The notes below the pieces were generated by a model. The model was not told the origin of the DNA. It worked only from the letters and a program-made list of their open reading frames with translations, and did not search any database. A stretch of 64,000 bases of DNA from JAEUMG01 sp046349315 (lineage in GTDB: Bacteria > Pseudomonadota > Alphaproteobacteria > Rhizobiales > Aestuariivirgaceae): the NCBI GenBank assembly GCA_046349315.1, contig JAXMCQ010000012.1, positions 62,001 to 126,000 of the forward strand, read 5' to 3'. Each line of letters opens with the position of its first letter. Position 1 is the first letter of the stretch. The position numbers and the translations under genes are program-made. This document shows, in pieces, positions 60,702 through 64,000 of the stretch.

Positions 60702-60971
60702 ATGAAACGCCGCACCTTGAATCTCGCTATCGCAGGATCATTGGCCTCCGCGCTCGCCATGCTGGCCGTGCCAGCCTCGGCACAAGACACTGAGAAATGC
60801 TATGGCGTGGCGATGAAGGGCCAAAACGACTGCAAGGCCGGGATGCATGACTGTAAAGGAATGTCCACCACCGATTATGACGGCGAGTCGTTCAAGCTGG
60901 TGCCCGCCGGCACTTGCACAACGATGCAGACCCCCAATGGCATGGGCATGCTCGAGCCGAAGAAGTCCTAA
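60702..60971 (+). CDS. bufA1: Bufferin-type metallophore precursor BufA1 (DUF2282), first copy
   Basis: An 89-residue exported peptide. The Sec signal ends near VPASAQ. The mature part has four cysteines (Cys33, 44, 51, 72) in EKCYGVAMKGQNDC, HDCKGMS and AGTCTTM. In the bufferin family the core cysteines are converted to thiooxazoles by a DUF692 (MNIO) enzyme and bind copper in the periplasm. The matching enzyme gene is third in this operon. AGGAGA precedes the ATG. The assignment to copper follows the family. Confidence 0.88.
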   Translation: MKRRTLNLAIAGSLASALAMLAVPASAQDTEKCYGVAMKGQNDCKAGMHDCKGMSTTDYDGESFKLVPAGTCTTMQTPNGMGMLEPKKS

Positions 60972-60998
60972 GTCTCCTTCGTCCAGAAGAAGAGTTCG

Positions 60999-61286
60999 AT
61001 GATGGCGGGGAAATTGACCGCCGCAGCACTTGCTGCCTCGGTTCTTGCGGCCCTCAATGTCGCGGGGGCTGCCACCATGTTGGCCGATGACAGCATGGAA
61101 AAGTGTTACGGCGTTGCCTTGAAGGGGCAGAACGACTGTGCTGCGGGTCCTGGCACGACCTGCGCCGGCACATCCAAGGTCGACTATCAGGGCAATTCAT
61201 GGAAGCTGGTTCCCAAGGGCACCTGCACGAGCATGAGCACGCCATTCGGACCAGGATCGCTCGAAGCCATCGAACGACCCGGTTAA
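60999..61286 (+). CDS. bufA2: Bufferin-type precursor, second copy (DUF2282)
   Basis: A 95-residue paralogue, 27 bases after bufA1. It has a signal-like N-terminus (LTAAALAASVLAALNVAGA) and four cysteines at 36, 47, 55 and 76, in EKCYGVALKGQNDC, TTCAGTS and KGTCTSM. The gap between the second and third Cys is one residue longer than in the first copy (8 instead of 7), while the other two gaps are the same. A second ATG is three bases downstream. The symbol only marks gene order and does not assert the BufA2 subfamily. Confidence 0.85.
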   Translation: MMAGKLTAAALAASVLAALNVAGAATMLADDSMEKCYGVALKGQNDCAAGPGTTCAGTSKVDYQGNSWKLVPKGTCTSMSTPFGPGSLEAIERPG

Positions 61287-61291
61287 TACAA

Positions 61292-61320
61292 GCGCGGTGA
61301 AGCTTCCGGCTTCACCGCGC
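61292..61320 (+). promoter_or_regulatory. Strong hairpin between bufA2 and bufB
   Basis: A perfect 12-bp stem (61292-61303 with 61309-61320) around the loop TTCCG. No T run follows, so it is more likely an mRNA-stabilising or processing element than a terminator. It could keep the peptide part of the message more abundant than the enzyme part. Confidence 0.65.
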
Positions 61321-61342
61321 GATACATCGAGGGAGGCATGCC

Positions 61343-62197
61343 ATGCGGAATTCAAAGCTGCCGCCAAGCAGTGGCGTCGGATTCAAGCCGGAGCATTTCA
61401 AGGCGATCGGCGAAGCAGTGCAGCCGGTTGGTTTTTTCGAAGTGCATGCGGAGAACTACATGGGTGCCGGCGGCATGCCGCATGCCCAGCTTGCCAAATT
61501 GCGCGAGACTTATGCGCTGTCGATACACGGTGTCGGCCTTTCGATCGGTTCCATGCAGCCACTCGACCGGGATCATCTGTTGCGCCTCAAGGCTCTGTGC
61601 GAACGCCACCCGCCGCAGAGCTTCTCCGAACATCTCGCCTGGTCAAGCCACGACACGGTGTTTCTCAACGATCTCCTGCCGCTCCCGTATACGGAAGAGA
61701 CGCTCGCCCGGATCTGCGATCATGTCGACGAGGTTCAGAACACGCTCAAGCAGCAGATGCTGCTCGAAAACCCTGCGACTTATCTGTTGTTCGCGGAGAG
61801 CACCATTCCCGAGACCGAATTCCTGCGCCAGATTGCGCGGCGCACGGGGTGCGGATTGCTGCTCGACGTCAATAATGTCTTTGTCGCATCGACCAATCAC
61901 GGACTCGATCCGCAGGCCTATCTCTCCGACTTTCCATTCGATGATGTGCGAGAAATCCATCTTGCCGGACATAGCGCGACGGTCGATGAGACCGGTGCCG
62001 CGCTTCTCATCGACACGCATGACAGCCCGGTCGCCGATCCGGTGTGGTCGCTTTATGCCGATGTGGTCGAAAGAATCGGTGCCGTCGCCACGCTCATCGA
62101 ATGGGACGGCGATATACCGGAATGGCCGGTGCTGAGACACGAGGCGGAGCTTGCCCAGGACATTCTCGATCGCAAGCCTGAACAAAGAGCCGCCTAG
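61343..62197 (+). CDS. bufB: MNIO-family (DUF692) peptide-modifying enzyme BufB
   Basis: A 284-residue TIM-barrel multinuclear iron-dependent oxidase. Likely metal ligands lie in FEVHAENYM, SIHGVGLSIG, FSEHLAW, LLLDVNNV, EIHLAGH, DTHDSPV and TLIEWDGDIP. These are the His/Glu/Asp positions of DUF692 proteins such as MbnB. It should oxidise the BufA cysteines. GGGAGG precedes the ATG by six bases. It forms a complex with the next gene product in known systems. Confidence 0.92.
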   Translation: MRNSKLPPSSGVGFKPEHFKAIGEAVQPVGFFEVHAENYMGAGGMPHAQLAKLRETYALSIHGVGLSIGSMQPLDRDHLLRLKALCERHPPQSFSEHLAWSSHDTVFLNDLLPLPYTEETLARICDHVDEVQNTLKQQMLLENPATYLLFAESTIPETEFLRQIARRTGCGLLLDVNNVFVASTNHGLDPQAYLSDFPFDDVREIHLAGHSATVDETGAALLIDTHDSPVADPVWSLYADVVERIGAVATLIEWDGDIPEWPVLRHEAELAQDILDRKPEQRAA

Positions 62198-62206
62198 AGC
62201 CAAGCC

Positions 62207-62971
62207 ATGTCGATCGTAACCCAATCATCCTTCGCCGCCGCGCTTCTCGATAGAACGAGCGAAATCCCTTCCGGCCTCGTCTCACATACAAGCGCGAGAC
62301 CGGCCAAGCGCTTCGGCGTCTATCGCAACAATGTGGCCTCGGGACTCGCCCAGGCGCTCGCCATCCGGTTTCCCGCCGTCGAGGCGATTGTCGGCAAGGA
62401 GTTCTTTGCTGCAATGGCGAAAGCCTATATCGAGCGGGAACCGCCGCGTTCGCCGGTCCTGCTTCACTATGGTTTGACATTCGCCGAATTCGTCGCGGGT
62501 TTCGAGCCGGCGCGAGCGCTACCTTATCTCCCAGACATCGTCAGACTGGAAAATGCGCGTATCGATGCCTATCACGCCGCCGATGTCGAGCCGCTGGCAC
62601 CCGATTCCCTCGCTTCGATCGCCGCCGACAGCGCGGAGATACTGACATTCAAACTCCACCCCTCCTTCGCGATTGTCCGATCGGCACATCCGATCGTGAC
62701 GATATGGGCGATGAATTCGGGTGAGCGACCACTTGCCGCGATCAGCGACTGGTCGGGTGAGGACGCGCTCGTCGTGCGTCCGCGATTGAGCGTCCTGACC
62801 CGCAAACTTCCTTCCGGAGGAGCCATCTTCCTGCAAGCCCTTGCCAGAGGCGAGACGCTGATCGCTGCCGGCGAAGCCGCGCTCCTCGATGTCGCAGACT
62901 TCGATCTCAGCGCCAATCTTGCCGGCTTGTTCGAAGCGGGACTTGTAGTCGCCGCGGAGACCGCGCGCTGA
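62207..62971 (+). CDS. bufC: DUF2063 partner protein BufC
   Basis: A 254-residue protein. The N-terminal helical domain contains RFGVYRNNVASGLAQALAIRFPAV-like core motifs (YRNN) and YLPDIVRLE. The C-terminal part is beta-rich. DUF2063 proteins act as peptide-recognition partners for MNIO enzymes. It starts nine bases after bufB and its stop overlaps the doxX start. Confidence 0.9.
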   Translation: MSIVTQSSFAAALLDRTSEIPSGLVSHTSARPAKRFGVYRNNVASGLAQALAIRFPAVEAIVGKEFFAAMAKAYIEREPPRSPVLLHYGLTFAEFVAGFEPARALPYLPDIVRLENARIDAYHAADVEPLAPDSLASIAADSAEILTFKLHPSFAIVRSAHPIVTIWAMNSGERPLAAISDWSGEDALVVRPRLSVLTRKLPSGGAIFLQALARGETLIAAGEAALLDVADFDLSANLAGLFEAGLVVAAETAR

Positions 62972-63435
62972 TGATGGCGCCTGGACGATCTGGAGGTGCG
63001 GCGGCGATACACGCTTCGCTTTATCGACAGTTCGCGCGCATTCCTTACTGGCTCTCGGCACTTGCCTTGCGCGTATTTCCGGCCGCGGTTTTCTGGCAGT
63101 CTGGGCAGACGAAGGTTGACGGCTGGCATGTCACAGCGAGCGCCATCTACCTGTTTCGCGAGGAGTACAGGCTGCCATTGATCGATCCGGTCATCGCCGC
63201 CCATCTCGCTGCCTTTGCGGAGCATTTCTTCCCCGTACTTCTGGTGATTGGTCTTGCCACGCGGCTCTCAGCCCTGGCGCTGCTCATCATGACTCTCGTG
63301 ATCGAGATTTTTGTCTATCCCGGGGCTTGGCCTACGCATGGAACCTGGGTCGCATGTTTTCTCGTCCTGATCGCGCAAGGCCCAGGAGCCGTGTCGTTCG
63401 ATCACCTGATCGCCGCGCGCCAGCGCCTGCGATAG
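62971..63435 (+). CDS. DoxX-family membrane protein
   Basis: A 154-residue protein with four hydrophobic helices: LSALALRVFPAAVFWQSGQTK (typical DoxX opening), HFFPVLLVIGLATRLSALALL and further segments. The start ATG shares its first base with the bufC stop (TGATG). DoxX genes often close buf operons, and the protein may help respiratory or redox protection at the membrane. Its exact role here is unknown. It ends five bases from the convergent crp gene. Confidence 0.85.
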   Translation: MMAPGRSGGAAAIHASLYRQFARIPYWLSALALRVFPAAVFWQSGQTKVDGWHVTASAIYLFREEYRLPLIDPVIAAHLAAFAEHFFPVLLVIGLATRLSALALLIMTLVIEIFVYPGAWPTHGTWVACFLVLIAQGPGAVSFDHLIAARQRLR

Positions 63436-63440
63436 CCGCG

Positions 63441-64000
63441 CTACTCCCCGTGGAAGCTTTCGCGGGCGAGATTGCGCAGGCGGTCAAGATTGGTGATCTT
63501 CAAGGTCCGGCCGGCCTTCTCGACCACGCCTTGCGCTTCGAGCCAGGCGAGTTCGCGGGTCACGGCTTCGCGATGGGTGCTGACGCGGCTGGCGATCTCT
63601 TCATGCGTAGGCGCCGGCGCAAGTACCAGTTCACCCTTGGCTTTGGGCAAGTCCTCGATCATCCGCAGTAATTCCACCTGAACCCGGCCACGGACGACCA
63701 GGGTGCTGAACTCAAAGACGCGATCGGTCAAGCGGCGCACCAGCTGGGTCACATGGCGCATCACGGCAAGACCGAATTCGGGATACTCCGACAGTGCCTT
63801 GATGAAGAGGCGGCGCGGCATGATCGCGACGCTCGTGTGCTCGATTGCCTCGACGCTCGCCGAGCGGGTCTGGCCGTCGATCGCCGATAATTCGCCGAAC
63901 ATGGTTCCCGCCGCCATCTCGCGCAGGCTGACGCGCTGGCCGTCGGGTGAATAGACATTCACGCGGGCCCGCCCCTCGATGAGGAACAAAACATCATGTG
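63441..64000 (-). CDS. Crp/Fnr-family regulator (N-terminus cut by window edge)
   Basis: About 186 residues of a cAMP-receptor-type regulator; the frame is open past base 64000. The cyclic-nucleotide-binding fold shows HDVLFLIEGRARV and AAGTMFGELSAIDGQTRSASVEA. The C-terminal helix-turn-helix is THEEIASRVSTHREAVTRELAWLE. The sensory N-terminus is missing from the window, so it cannot be told whether it has Fnr-type cysteines. The ligand-binding part resembles general Crp-like regulators more than FixK. Confidence 0.88.
   Translation of the reverse strand, partial: HDVLFLIEGRARVNVYSPDGQRVSLREMAAGTMFGELSAIDGQTRSASVEAIEHTSVAIMPRRLFIKALSEYPEFGLAVMRHVTQLVRRLTDRVFEFSTLVVRGRVQVELLRMIEDLPKAKGELVLAPAPTHEEIASRVSTHREAVTRELAWLEAQGVVEKAGRTLKITNLDRLRNLARESFHGE

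Noticed and set aside
1..64000. tRNA, rRNA and riboswitch structures
   Set aside because: I looked for tRNA-like cloverleaf ends and known leader motifs in the intergenic gaps by eye and found none convincing; a covariance search would be decisive.

Overview
The window is a chromosomal stretch of a high-GC alphaproteobacterium, most probably a member of the Hyphomicrobiales (Rhizobiales). The reasons are the rhizobial-type L-rhamnose locus (DeoR-type RhaR, ABC importer RhaSTPQ, fused RhaD aldolase/dehydrogenase, RhaI), the order htpX-rsmB-heparinase-purH, the 180-kDa NAD-glutamate dehydrogenase, a FixNOQP/GHIS-type cbb3 oxidase operon, an ECF sigma/NrsF pair and GAAA-loop intergenic hairpins common in this class. 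I saw no rRNA, tRNA, CRISPR array, prophage or intact insertion sequence. Genus and species cannot be fixed from the sequence alone.

Layout. 1-8324: L-rhamnose uptake and catabolism on the minus strand (rhaT-P-Q-S, a hairpin with a U-tract, then rhaD-rhaI running off the left edge), with the regulator rhaR divergent. 8321-9643: DAO-type FAD oxidoreductase. 9680-18952: a 2,240-residue FecR/VCBS/RTX surface or secreted protein, a divergent TolC-type channel and a propeller-like TIGR03032 protein. 19011-22235: small unknown ORF, HAD acid phosphatase, DHA2 drug exporter, MarC membrane protein. 22347-30315: FNR/FixK box and the complete ccoNOQP-GHIS operon for the microaerobic cbb3 oxidase and its copper/heme assembly factors. 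30316-31571: intergenic inverted repeats around a basic protein of unknown function. 31572-37454: an aryl-CoA degradation set (fused FAD monooxygenase/old-yellow-enzyme reductase, RidA, acyl-CoA dehydrogenase, enoyl-CoA hydratase, MarR, CGNR regulator). 37492-38971: a solitary LivH-type permease and a lipoprotein. 39076-43869: NAD-GDH. 43866-49901: purH, heparinase-like protein, rsmB, htpX, SdhAF4-like DUF1674 protein. 49930-52574: GluQ, AlkA-type glycosylase, HNH nuclease, DUF1801 protein. 52633-55718: alpha/beta hydrolase, an AT-richer orphan gene, two conserved unknowns. 55790-59283: a PPK2-family kinase diverging from a LOG protein and a beta-CASP metallo-beta-lactamase, bracketed by two inverted copies of an intergenic element. 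59340-63435: sigF-nrsF and the divergent bufA1-bufA2-bufB-bufC-doxX operon. 63441-64000: Crp/Fnr regulator cut by the right edge.

How the genes work together. The sigF/nrsF/buf block is the most interesting system. An ECF sigma with its membrane anti-sigma faces an operon for two small exported four-cysteine peptides (BufA/DUF2282), a DUF692 (MNIO) modifying enzyme, its DUF2063 partner and a DoxX membrane protein, which is the bufferin type of ribosomal metallophore. Both divergent transcripts carry the same promoter motif, TGTAAC-17 nt-CGAA, so sigF is predicted to drive itself and the peptide operon. A 12-bp hairpin between the peptide genes and the enzyme gene may let peptide outnumber enzyme. 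The family is known; the tandem bufA pair with different cysteine spacing, the twin promoters and the hairpin are the details worth testing. Other notable features are three convergent gene pairs whose TAG stops share one CTAG, a GTGA-coupled RidA behind the aryl-CoA monooxygenase, and a giant RTX protein built from a tandem duplication of a module of over 500 residues.
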